A DNA stretch of 64,000 nt, taken from Theocolax elegans (taxonomy: Eukaryota > Arthropoda > Insecta > Hymenoptera > Cerocephalidae). Under the pieces are notes generated by a model that ran no database searches, was not told the origin of the DNA, and worked only from the letters and a program-made list of their open reading frames with translations. A program made the translations under genes and the position numbers. The DNA is taken from positions 89,989,986-90,053,985 of the forward strand of contig CM047426.1 in the NCBI GenBank assembly GCA_026168455.1, in the 5' to 3' direction. Shown one piece after another: positions 54,100 to 64,000 of this stretch; positions within the stretch are counted from its first letter, which is position 1; each line of letters opens with the position of its first letter.

Positions 54100-54480
54100 A
54101 TGAGAGTGAGAGAGAGAGAGAGAGAGAGAAAGAGTCGTTCGATGGAGGCGGAAACGTAGAAGCGCGAAAGGGGCGATGCACCGGTGTTCTCCAGGGGACG
54201 CGTTGGAGCGCGCGGGGTTCACCCCCCGCAGACGCCGGCAACCCGGTCGATGTGCAGTACCGTCGCCATAGCAACGAGACGCTCCGTCCCCCGGCACCCT
54301 CTATATACACTATATACCGTGCAAAAAACGCCGCCGCCGCCGCCACCACCACCACCACTGCCACCGCCACCGCCGCCGACGGTCTATCTATCTTTTGAGA
54401 GCGCGACGCCGATGCACATTCAACCAAGTTATACTTGCGAACCGTACCAATTCGGGGGTGGAACCGGTTAACCGAGTTAT
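54100..54480. promoter_or_regulatory. CpG-rich island with AG tract, GCC/ACC repeats and TATA-like boxes
   Basis: An (AG)n tract at about 54101-54130, then CpG-rich DNA, a double TATA-like stretch (about 54300-54318), and an imperfect GCC/ACC trinucleotide run (about 54329-54380). The open frames here (209 and 143 codons minus, 95 plus) are low-complexity Ser/Leu, Pro or Ala/Val runs and are not taken as genes. Confidence 0.3.
54101..54134. repeat. AG microsatellite
   Basis: AG dinucleotides, slightly interrupted, at the edge of a CpG-rich island. Confidence 0.93.
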
Positions 54481-54890
54481 ACGTGTGGACCCCTAATGGA
54501 AAATTACTCGGTTTTTTTTACCCGTAAAGCCAGTTCTTTAGGGGACTTTTTTTACATTTTGTTTCAGTTGTCGATTATCGAAGCGTGAAGACGCATCTAC
54601 GAGAAGACTGGCGGGAATGTTTTACCGAATTTGTATGGATATAAACATTATAATATTTTATAAATATCACTGGTACACGCCTATATGAAGTAGGTGTCTG
54701 TTTATACGTGTTGACTCAACACCAAGTTACTTAATTCGTCACCCTGCGTACTCTGGTCATTTGGCGACTAAGTATCTCGTAAGGAAAAGTGTCTAAGGTG
54801 TCACACCTTCCAGTTAAATTCCCAGTACACCGTTTAAAAGTCCAAGTATTTTAGCCGCGAAAATCGAGCGTCCCTTGGAAAAGCCTACAT

Positions 54891-54920
54891 AGAGAAAGAG
54901 AGAGAGAGAGAGAGAGAGAT
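54891..54920. repeat. AG microsatellite
   Basis: AG dinucleotides with one interruption; a CT-rich tract begins about 100 bases further on. Confidence 0.93.
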
Positions 54921-54989
54921 ACAGATACGTATATACGGATACTATTATACCTCTATCGAAAAATTCCGGACTCTCGCAGCTGCACCCCC

Positions 54990-55290
54990 GAAACCATTAA
55001 ATCCCGCCGTCTGGCCCGTCCCTTCTTTCTCTTTCTCCTCTCTTCTCTCTCTCTCTCTCTCTGTTTCTCTCTCGCTCTCTCCAGGGTTTCGGCGCGCGCA
55101 GGGTCGTCGCGCGCCAGACTGTGCCGCTTTCAAGGTCTCTTCCGCCGCGCGCTCGCAGAGGGGAGAAGCCGGCTGCGCGCGTGTGTGTAGGTCCTGTGCT
55201 ACTTGTTGGCGCACCACTGTATATATATTTGCCGGCACCGGCGTCCCCCTCCACTGCCACTTCTCTCTTTCTCTCTTCTCTTTTTTTTTC
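54990..55290. promoter_or_regulatory. CpG-rich island with long CT tract
   Basis: CT-rich DNA (about 55018-55084) runs into a CGCGCG-rich core (55090-55190) and a TATATATAT stretch near 55220, then another CT-rich tract. Arg/Glu-rich or Ser/Leu-rich open frames on both strands reflect the repeats. It could be a promoter or only a GC-rich repeat cluster. Confidence 0.28.
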
Positions 55291-56529
55291 TCTTTCTCTT
55301 TCGAGAGTTTTTCTCTTCGGTTGCAACCTGGACCTTTACAATTTTTTTTCCCTCTCTCTGTCTTCTCGAGCCTCTTTTCGGCGGGGAAAATTTTTGGTAG
55401 CACCGTCGAACCGAAAAAAAAAGAGGGAAAGTCAATTGAATCGTTGGTCAGATCCAACTTTAATTTTTTAACGGTACACGCTTACACGTATAAGTGATAT
55501 AACTATTAGATAATAATTCTACGTAATATTTTTACGTAATACGCTTCGGGCTGATAATGACGTTTTCTTTATATTTCTGGCTCTATACAGATATTTATAT
55601 TTATTAATCAATATTGTTAGAGTTATGATCCTGAAGCACCGTAAAATTCAATTCGCTGATTCGTTACGTAAATAACAATTGATTATTAATAGAAAAATGT
55701 ACTTCACAGCTCGCGGTTCGATTAAATATTTTAAATTTCAGACTGTGCCTAGTAGTCACGCATTGTACACTTATGATACTTGATAAAGTATATTGTTTTT
55801 CTTCCAACTTGGCTTATCAAAACGAATACCCGGAAAACAGATGGGTATATAAAAATAGTTTGTTTTACGAAGAGACGGGAACCATGTGTCTCTTCAAATT
55901 CTGGATACATCAAATTAAAAAAAAAATTTCATTCATGATTAGTGTATCCGTGAGCAGTGCGTAACGTCGTAAACTAAATGACTAAATTTAACCTAATACT
56001 CCGAAAGTTAATAACGTTATATATTCAGGCTATTTTAACATTATTTAATTTAAAGTTCAATCCACATTTAGTATAATTAATTAACTAAATCAATGTCTTT
56101 CGAAATTTTCAATAAAATTACAGTCACTCGTGGTTTTATAAATATTATAACACTATTTCCTTGATGAATATTATACACTATAAATTATCATGTAATATTA
56201 ATTCACGAATCCCAATGGTATAAATAATTTGTAAATAAAATATCGCGCAGAATAAATGAACTAGATATCGGTGCGAGTATAAAATGATCAATAAGTGCCG
56301 AAAATTCAAAGTAAAAATAAAATAACCGGCATAAGAGTTTCTGCAAAAACATCAACACAAATTGTAGATAATTAACAGAGAAACGTTCAACGTCGATAGC
56401 TCACCTATACACCTTTCTGTCTGTTTCTCTCTCTCTCTCTCTGCCTCTTTTCCTCGGAGAATAAAAAGAAAGAAAGAAAGAACGAAGAAAAAAAGGAAGT
56501 CTGGAAAAGCAACGTTCCGGCAATATTCC

Positions 56530-57130
56530 CCGGTCAGGCATACACAGAGCATTTCTCATGGGCGCTCTCCATCGAGAGAGCGCGCAGCGCTCGGTCGAAC
56601 CTTCCAGGTCCCTCTCTCTCTCTCTTTCTCTCTCTCTATATCCATCCAAGGTCGCTCGTGCGAACCACTCTCCATCTCTCTCTCTTCTCTCCGTCTATCT
56701 CTTTCTGTTTCTCTCTTTCGACTCAACCCCCTCCCATAGACCGACAGTTGTTGCAAACGGCCGATAGGAGTGAGAGAGAGACAGAGCGAGGAGTAAGGGG
56801 GGTTAGCGGTGGGACGAGGAGAGAGAGGGAAAGAGCGAGAGGGAGGGAAGAAGGGAGTCTACGCAGGGGTGACGCGAGCAAGCGCGCAAAAGACAGAGAG
56901 AGAGAGGAAAAGCCCGACGGCGAACGTTGGAACTGTTCGTATATATATGTATACGGCTACGGGTAGGGGAGAGAAGCGCCGCCGTCGCCGCCGCCGCCGC
57001 CGCTGCTGCTGCCGCCGGGGTGAAGGCTTCGACGAGAGTCTCGTTCTCTCCCGCTTTGCAGTTCTGTGCCGTACTCGGCGCGCGCGCGGTATATACACAC
57101 ATTGTACTCTCTCACTAACGAAACAGTGCC
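56530..57130. promoter_or_regulatory. CpG-rich island with CT/AG tracts, GCC/GCT repeat and TATA-like box
   Basis: The longest such island. It has CT tracts at about 56610-56720, AG-rich DNA at 56770-56900, an imperfect GCC/GCT trinucleotide run (56977-57018), CGCGCGCG, then TATATACA (57090-57097) and TCACT (57112-57116) resembling an initiator. The TATA-to-initiator spacing is a little short. A donor-like AAAG|GTGAGG lies at 57360, so a first exon of roughly 57114-57359 on the + strand is possible. Confidence 0.3.
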
Positions 57131-57539
57131 GGCGCGCTTAAGCTTTTTTTTATACTCGCGATTATACATACATAGATATATAAATAAGCTTTCGTACCTG
57201 GTCGATGGTACGACGATTGTTCATGTGCTTGTACATCAAGATCGAGAGGTGATAGTTGGTTGGTTTTTATTGTAAAAATACGTGCATTTTTATTGAGGAA
57301 ATAAATATTAAAACAGTGCTAGTTGGACCGTGCTCGAAGGATACTTTTGGCTTTCAAAGGTGAGGGAATTAAGAAAATTGTGAAAATTCGCACATACGGT
57401 TCTTGAACGTAACACTTTGGTGTAATCCAAGTCTACATTTACTCGGATGTAATTTTAAACAATCGTTAGCATAGGCGAACACGAATACGCCGACAAACAA
57501 ATAATCGGCGTTTATAAGGTAGGAGAGGGAAGAATAAGA

Positions 57540-57905
57540 GGAAAGGTATAATACGACGAGCGTCGCGCGCATCGATCGAGGGGTGCACGCACCCTGCACA
57601 CGCACAGATGCTCATGTTGGTGCGGCGAGGCGGGTTTTCGTAGTGTGCGTGCGCATATGTCCGTTATACGCGTATACCCGGCGTGTGCCTGCCGCCGCCT
57701 TTTCAAAGCCTCGATCTCTCTCTCTCTCTCCCTCTCTCTCTTTCTCTTTCTCTTTCCCTTCTCCCGCCGTTGCAGCTTCGGTTATATATTTTTTTTTCGA
57801 GGGGGACGCGCCTGCCTTCGAGGAGAGGTTTTTCTTTTTACGGCCGATGAATTTTTGGGTATATACGGGTCTCTCTCTCTCTGCCTTTCGACGACGGATG
57901 TTTAA
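57540..57905. promoter_or_regulatory. CpG-rich island with CT tract
   Basis: CGCGCGC, palindromic CGATCGAT and GCACGC clusters are followed by a CT tract (57714-57757) and a second, short CT tract (57870-57882). A donor-like GTGAGT occurs at the right edge (57916). Overlapping open frames are repeat-driven. Promoter function is possible but unproven. Confidence 0.25.
57714..57757. repeat. CT microsatellite
   Basis: CT dinucleotides with C and T interruptions inside a CpG-rich island. Confidence 0.93.
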
Positions 57906-60589
57906 CCGTAGTTTGTGAGTTTTATAAACTTTTTTTATTCTATAAATCCATTTATTATACATTTCGTTTTTACTGGAGTTTCTCTCTATCGTGTCTGTGG
58001 GTTTTTATTATTTACAAGTTAGTTTCAGTTGTTACTATATACTCCAACTGGTTCATTTTACTTATTCCACTGTTTTCATTTTGATACCGATGTACTTGCA
58101 GTTTATGTGCTTTGCCAACGTAATACAGTTTCACTCACAATTTTCCAATTAAAAGGTATATTCGTGTATTCAAATAATCAATTATTCAGTTTACATTCAC
58201 ATACTTTTCATTGTTAATTATGTAGTTTATAATTAACTATATGCAATTTTATGTTTTCTAACATTAAAATGCGCATTGTTATGATATAAACCAACGCAAG
58301 TACTCTAATTCATATGTACAATAACTCATGATGAAAATTTAATGAAACTAACGAAATTAAATTAAACAAATTAAATGTTATTCAAAAATCGTTGGTACGA
58401 TAATTTAAATAACTTTTCGGAAATTTTACCAATACATATACCTTATACCTAATTATTTATCACGCTTAATGTAATTACTCTGAAAAATATTGAATCATCG
58501 GGAACTTTTTTAAAACCATTCGTTAAAAATTATTTTCGTTTTGAATTTCCTATTTTTTTCAAAGTATCCTCGTATGAATCACTATTTTTTCCGGAGTAAC
58601 TGTATTATTAACGCTACCAAAGGAAATATTGATTCTAATATTTGTATAATAGATACGAAAAATACATTTTTTAGTACTGTGTTTACACGTAATAAAATAG
58701 TTTGCTCCGATTCATAAAACTGTGTCTTGATATAAAATATAATAATAGTAAACGACAAATTTAAATTAACAGTATCTAATAATGAACATTTCCATGCCAT
58801 TCGACGTAGCGAATAAAAGAAAATTGTAAAATACGTATGAACACGTCATAACTGAATTTTCCAGCGCGAGACGAAAAATAAAAAGAATAAAGATCTTAAT
58901 TAGGAAGGTACAACAGCAGCGCTCTCGGCGGGAAAAAGAAATTTCGACGGATATATATATATATATATACACTTATATTCCCGGCGAATTTTTGTACGCG
59001 GCATTGCGCAATACGGCACCACACGAGCAAACTGGTTTTCTCCCTACCTTGCGGAAGCGAGAGGTCGTTTTGGCTCTTTCTTCCTCCTCCTTCCTCCCCT
59101 CCTTACGATATTCTCACGAGCGTCTATGGCATAGGTATAGAATAGATAAAGGATGGATAAGTATATACATATATATATGAAAGTTCAAAGTTCGGTAATG
59201 GAAGCCGCGTCGCGAGGGTGTCTATCGGTTGTTCGGATGAAATTGAAATAGTTGTGGCTTTATATCTAGTTGCACAAGTTTTTTTTTCGTTCTAACAAGA
59301 CTTATAAGGATAGATTATTTTCTCCATCATAATTCAAAATGTGCATTTTTATTTCATAAATGGTATATCGGTTATTAAATAATAATTGTTCGTTTGTAAA
59401 TGTTGTTATACGGCTTAATGAAGATGATCATTAAATGTAAAGTAAGACATTCCTTCTTTTTTTTTGAACGTTTCACTGTAATCTAACCATGTGAACATCA
59501 AAGACTTTTCAAGTATGTACGTTCTCCTTTGATCTTTAACAAGTTTTTCCGAAAGCTTTCTTCCGTACTCCTGGGATTATAAATGTTTATTCAGTCATGC
59601 CCGGAAGATAATGGTACAATTTTCAGTGTTGTAATCTGTAATAACAATAATATTGTGTAAGAAAGGTCGTTCACATCGTTTAGTATAAATATTTACAATT
59701 TTAAAATGTCATTAATTTAACGTGCTCAATACGTTTCTTTATTCATAACGATTAGCTTCGTATTAAATTATTAAAATGAATAAAATCTTTTTAATAGCGT
59801 AGGCTAATAATATTTGCTCTTGATTAAGACAAAATTATTATTACCGCATACTTCTATATTTTTTTTCGTAATTTTGAAAAAAAATATTTTTTTTTATCAT
59901 TTGTGTACAAGTAGACTGTTGGCCCACAATTAAAATAAAAATTTGTAGACTTTGTCTATCTGAAGTTTTATCTATTCTGTATTTGTGTCGCAAGCACCGG
60001 AAGGAAAGTAAATGTTCTCTCAGAGGATTATGACACTGACTTATCTTGAATGAAACAAAATATAAAAAAATGATAATAATTTGTCGAGAATGCGTATGGT
60101 TAATTATGTTCTTAGGGGTGATCGGAAAAAAAATAATAAACTTTAATAGACGATTAAATAAAAGGCAGTAATGTATACAAATGCGCGATTGAAATCACCG
60201 TTTAGTATACGGGAAGGTTGGAGCTTAACTCACAGAGACAACACGAAAGCATCCGTTTTATAGTTACATATTTTACCATTCGCAATCGAATAAGAAAACG
60301 AGGGAGGTTAACGTCGTAATTTTGTTCGGAGAGCCGTTTAAACAACGTCCCCTCGATATATGGAGTCATGTAAATAGCGCGGAATCCGCTAATTAAATAA
60401 ATTTGAAAAGGCGGAACTGTAAGACGAAGATCGGGAGAAGGTGAGCGAAACGCGGATTAATAAATAGAAGTCGGTAAGAGAGAAAAGAGAAGAGATAGAG
60501 GAGGGTTATACACGTAAATGTAGGTATATACATAGGCGCATATACATACGGAGAGGGCACGGAAAAGGTGAGGTTATGTAGAAGCAAAG

Positions 60590-60905
60590 TTCCCGCAGGA
60601 GAGGAGCGTTAACCTCCCTTATCGGCCGCTCGCGATCGGAATTCCAGCACGAAGCCCGCGCGAATATCCTGGACGGTTCCCTCGGCTCTCGTTTCCTCTT
60701 CTCGTAGGTACTCTCCGTCTATACGTTTGCCACTCTCTCTCTCTCCCGCGCGCATAGTCTCTTTTCTTGGGCCGCGAGCTCGCGCTCTTTGTCCTGTCTC
60801 GAACGAATGAAGCGCCTCGTTTTCCGCCTCGAGCCGTCACGGATCCGATCCTTGATCGGCTCGAAGGGTATATATACACTTTATAAACGCCAACTATAGG
60901 GACTT
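60590..60905. promoter_or_regulatory. CpG-rich island with TATA-like box
   Basis: Non-repetitive CpG-rich sequence, rich in GGATCCGATCC-like and GCGAGCTCGCG palindromes, ends in TATATATACACTTTATAAA (about 60869-60887). The minus-strand open frame across it (102 codons, Arg/Gly/Ser-rich) is not recognised. A promoter reading in either direction is possible. Confidence 0.27.
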
Positions 60906-61135
60906 CGTGACCGTTCTCGAGGTCCATCGCTTTATTAGTTTTTCTTTATACCTACCCTATTTCCTTTTATTCTTCCTTTTCTCGAAACTCCACTTTTGGG
61001 GCTGGGATCCTGAGAAATCGTTCAACAACTTCTGTTTTTTTTTACTTATTTTTTACTCATTTTTACAGCTCGTTTTGAGTGACTTTATTTATCGGATTGA
61101 CCAATGATAAATGTAACTCGTAACTTTGAGCGCAA

Positions 61136-61228
61136 ACATTCTTATAGTTTTGACTTGTCATTCCATATCGTTCATTTATTATACACACATTCCTACAGTT
61201 TTGATTTGTCATCCTACATTATTTATTC
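61136..61228. repeat. Diverged tandem duplication, period 51
   Basis: Two direct copies of about 45-50 bases, starting at 61136 and 61187, each begin ACATTC, contain AGTTTTGA-TTGTCAT and end near TTTATT. They differ by several substitutions and a small indel, so the duplication is not recent. Confidence 0.75.
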
Positions 61229-61869
61229 GTTAATATATTTTAAAACATGTTATAACTACAACGTATAAAGTTTCTTTACTAATTTGTCGCGTTATCACTA
61301 AATAATTAAAGAAATTCGGGGTTTCGGAGCGTAAAGTAAACTTTGGTACTTAAACCCGTGAACCTTGAAGCGGTCACGAAACCCTACCTATGAGTAACTA
61401 AACTAAAGGGCGACTGCTCGGTATGGTTCCCTTGCTTTACTTTGGAAAATTCCACTGTGGTTTCACGTCGTTATTACTAACGCTCGCTCGGCAAGAATTT
61501 ACTTTTATGCTCATCCTACTACAGGATTCGTATATGTTAATATTCCTTCTAACTTTTATTTTTAACACTTATAAAAATTAATTGAAAGTCTAGTTTTATC
61601 CAATTATTTCGTTCGTAGTAACCAGGTTTAACTCTTAAAAAGTGTAACAAGAAACGATCCTCTTATGTATAAAATCTTAAGATATTCCAAAACGCTCCGC
61701 TCGTTTTAACGAAAACCCATTAATCTCGTAACATAAAACTATTTCGCTATAGTCAAACTATATGCGCAAACCTCGCAAATATAACCTTGTACGAAATGAA
61801 AGAAAAAAAAATTAATCCACCCAAAGTTTTACGGTTCGTCGCGTTTCCGCGAACAGGCGGCTTCCCCAT

Positions 61870-62087
61870 TCTTTTTTTTTCTTTTTCTTTTTTTTTTTAT
61901 TATCAGGTGGACGTATCTGTTTACGCGGAGCGGAACCGAGAGAGCGGACGAATGCTAATTTTCACGGGCGAAGTTGGTCGCGCGGGTTTCTACGAGGTTA
62001 CGCGGATGGTTTATAGACTCGCCGGAAGGGGAAACGTTTCATTAGGATACTGGCTTGTTTAAGAGCTCGATGTGCTAGCCGAATAAA
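61870..62087 (+). CDS. Possible 3'-terminal exon (unrecognised, low confidence)
   Basis: An unusually long T-rich tract (about 61870-61898) leads to ATTATCAG ending at 61906, a strong acceptor by sequence. The following 51 codons (61907-62059, starting Val-Asp-Val-Ser-Val-Tyr, ending Gly-Tyr-Trp-Leu-Val) are open and more GC-rich and codon-like than the surroundings. They end at TAA (62060-62062). An AATAAA hexamer follows at 62082-62087. Acceptor, open frame, stop and polyadenylation signal in order would make a short terminal exon. The peptide belongs to no family I recognise, and each element alone is common in such DNA. Confidence 0.2.
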
Positions 62088-62699
62088 TTTTCAATTTCGT
62101 GATTCGAAACTTTTCTAAGTGCAAAGTTTTTCATCTATTTTAAATACACAGCTTCTGATTTTGACATTAACTGAATTTTCTTACGCGTGTATAGACGCGT
62201 GTTAAGACGAGACGTTAACTAATATGTTATAACGGATAATAAATACACGTAACACCTCGTGCGCGATATTTGATGAAGTTTAGCAAATTTACACTTAAGC
62301 TGCTTGGGAAAAAAGTTTGATTAATTACTTATTTAGAAACGTGAAAAAAGATTAGTTGATTATATCGCTAAGATCACATTGATAGAAAGACTGGGAAATT
62401 GATTTATCGTTTCGACAAGAAGATAAAATTAAATCGTGCACAAGAAGCTTATTAAAATTCTATTAGAAAAAAAACTAATTTCACAACAACTTACACGTAT
62501 CGACTATGACTAAAAGTATAAACAAAAAAAAAGCGATATTTCAATTAACTGTTGTAGAACATTGGTCAGAACCTCGTATCTCGGTAATAATTCGAATGAT
62601 ATAAAAGAATAATGATTATACTACATATAGTTAAAAATAGTAAATTACGAATATTTTAATAAGCCAAGTGCTGAGAAACGGTTACCCCGTCAGTCTCTC

Positions 62700-62800
62700 A
62701 CATCAGGTATTCAAAAACTCGTTCGCTGACTCACCTAGATCAAAGAGCGTGTTGACGATTAAAAAAAAAGAAGAAGAAAGAGAGATAGAAAGAATGGAAG
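62700..62800 (-). other. Possible minus-strand ratchet point
   Basis: Read on the minus strand, a long CT/T-rich tract (complement of about 62761-62800) is followed by about 25 bases without AG and then GATCTAG|GTGAGTC, with the junction between 62735 and 62734. This has the same fused acceptor-donor form as the + strand sites, but with TAG instead of CAG and on the opposite strand. If real, it belongs to a different, antisense transcript. A purine-rich microsatellite creating a chance acceptor is the alternative. Confidence 0.25.
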
Positions 62801-62897
62801 AAAGAAAAAATAAAGAACCGACGACTAAAAGAAAAGCGGGAAAACTCATTCGGGATGACTAATCGAAAAAACGTGTGAAGAATGCGATTCGAGAAAA

Positions 62898-62925
62898 CAC
62901 TCACACACACACACACACACACACA
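62898..62925. repeat. CA microsatellite
   Basis: About thirteen CA units, followed by a CT tract at 62949-62986. Confidence 0.95.
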
Positions 62926-63943
62926 TATGCATACCCTACATCAGCTTCTTTCTCTCTCTCTCTCTCGCTCTTTCTCTCCCTCTAGCGAGCAAATTTTCAC
63001 CGCGCACGGCATTTAGAGTGTAACAACCTCGGCTGGAAAAAGGCAAAAAAAGACACAAACTCCAAGGTCAAAAGCCTTCCCACGATATAATTTTTCTAGT
63101 TCCTCGCACGCAACGTAAACGCGTAATCGATCACGTAAACGAGAAGTCGACGGAGGTCATTAACGACTTATTAGACAAGAGGTAAAAAAAAAGAGTAAAA
63201 TAAAAAAATAAGAAAAACGCGAGGTGCGGAGAGGTGAGGAATCGGGCTACGTCACGATTTCCTTTGTTACACCTGGCTCACGCGCGGAATATCACCGTAC
63301 AATGAACGTCGCGCTTCAAAGATCACTAAATAGTCTGGTGTATGGGAAGGGGAGAGGAAAAGAGAGAAAGATAGAGTGAAAGATGGATACGCGCGGGCAA
63401 GAGGAAGTCACTTATGTGTATATACACGGTTTCGTACATCTTTCTTATTTTCGGGGTGAATGTTCTTGTAATTTTTTTTAATATTATTGGTAATATGAAA
63501 AAAATATCGACAATTGATGCTTTACGCCTTACACGTGATATTGCTTGGTCGAATAGGTATTCAATCGGTTTTAGTAAACATGTAAATCCTTATGTTTAAT
63601 CAACAAAATTTTCTTGTCAAGTAAGAAAAAAAGATCGAAAAATAATAAAAGCGCATGAAGTGTATACCGAGTAAAAAGAAGCCAGGCAAATATAAATGTA
63701 CATACATATAAGCTGAAACACGTTTAATAATAACGAACGTCGCATCGATTTATCCAAACGCCATCCTAATACCTACAATTTAATTCCATAAGATGGTGTA
63801 TATGTATGTATCTCCACTACATGTACCTTGACATACCAAATACAGCACAACTCAAGATTCCAACATCAGATTCATCATGCTCGACGTCATCTTAATTATC
63901 GAGTTTTAACGTCTTACAAAACGAGCACCTTAAACTCGTGCGC

Positions 63944-63944
63944 G

Positions 63945-63975
<31 letters not shown>
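63944..63975. repeat. CT microsatellite at window end
   Basis: CT dinucleotides with one T interruption. Confidence 0.94.
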
Positions 63976-63977
<2 letters not shown>

Positions 63978-64000
63978 GGTCGATCCCCCTTCTCCCGGTT

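Larger units (their letters stand above)
46909..64000. other. Region after the last ratchet point: intron and/or intergenic DNA with CpG-rich islands
   Basis: The first 2.2 kb and 50-54 kb look like the preceding AT-rich intron. From 49.2 kb on, and above all from 54 to 61 kb, CpG-rich islands carrying CT/AG tracts and TATA-like boxes become frequent. No further strong + strand CAG|GTRAGT junction was found here, so the intron either ends in this region, ends at an acceptor I cannot recognise, or has its last step beyond the window. No recognisable protein is encoded. Confidence 0.4.

Noticed and set aside
53798..54427. 209-codon minus-strand open frame, the longest in the window
   Set aside because: Built on AG/CT repeat and CpG-rich DNA; the product is runs of Ala/Val, Ser/Leu and Phe with no recognisable domain, and overlapping frames on both strands are equally long.
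54945..55457. 170-codon minus-strand open frame
   Set aside because: Glu/Arg/Lys runs come from the CT tract; plus-strand frames over the same bases are also open, showing it is a composition effect.
1..64000. tRNA, rRNA, spliceosomal snRNA, known insect microRNAs and CRISPR arrays
   Set aside because: A visual search for box A/box B pairs, snRNA signatures and remembered microRNA sequences found nothing; no spaced direct-repeat array exists. Small RNAs without strong signatures could still be missed.

Overview
The window looks like non-coding DNA from an arthropod nuclear genome, most likely an insect and plausibly a hymenopteran. The background is AT-rich, CpG is not depleted (many CGCG and TCGATCG runs), simple repeats of the CT/AG, CA/GT and TA types are dense, and no intact transposon was seen. 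No open reading frame resembles a protein I recognise. The longest frames lie in low-complexity, GC-rich or (CT)n DNA, where stop codons are rare. The species and host gene cannot be named from this window.

The main organised signal is four zero-length exons on the + strand, where a 3' splice site is fused directly to a 5' splice site (CAG|GTGAGT). The junctions are after positions 14630, 27259, 36083 and 46908, spaced 12,629, 8,824 and 10,825 bases apart. Three share the identical 17-mer TATGATTTCAGGTGAGT. All four have a U-rich tract and no AG for at least about 28 bases upstream. This is the architecture of recursive splice sites (ratchet points), known from very long Drosophila and vertebrate introns. 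The simplest reading is that at least positions 1-46908 belong to one giant intron of a + strand gene, removed stepwise, with the flanking exons outside the window or not recognisable. Each site is followed by 50-90 bases of more complex sequence ending at a possible second donor, so each may also define a recursive-splicing exon.

Layout: 1-14630, AT-rich intron with a structured hairpin near 1.8 kb and GC-richer patches at 9.5, 10.2, 11.2 and 12.4 kb. 14631-27259, intron with a 60-base (TC)n tract and a possible 12-base microexon at 20.76 kb behind a TACTAAT branch-site motif. 27260-36083, intron with a run of 21 C and a complex patch at 29.2 kb. 36084-46908, intron with a possible 87-base open exon at 37.96 kb and homeodomain-type motif clusters. 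46909-64000, a different texture: several CpG-rich islands with (CT)n tracts and TATA-like boxes (49.3, 54.2, 55.1, 56.5-57.1, 57.6 and 60.7 kb), a possible terminal exon at 61.9 kb, and a possible minus-strand ratchet point at 62.73 kb. These islands may be promoters of the host gene or of neighbours, but the sequence alone does not prove it.
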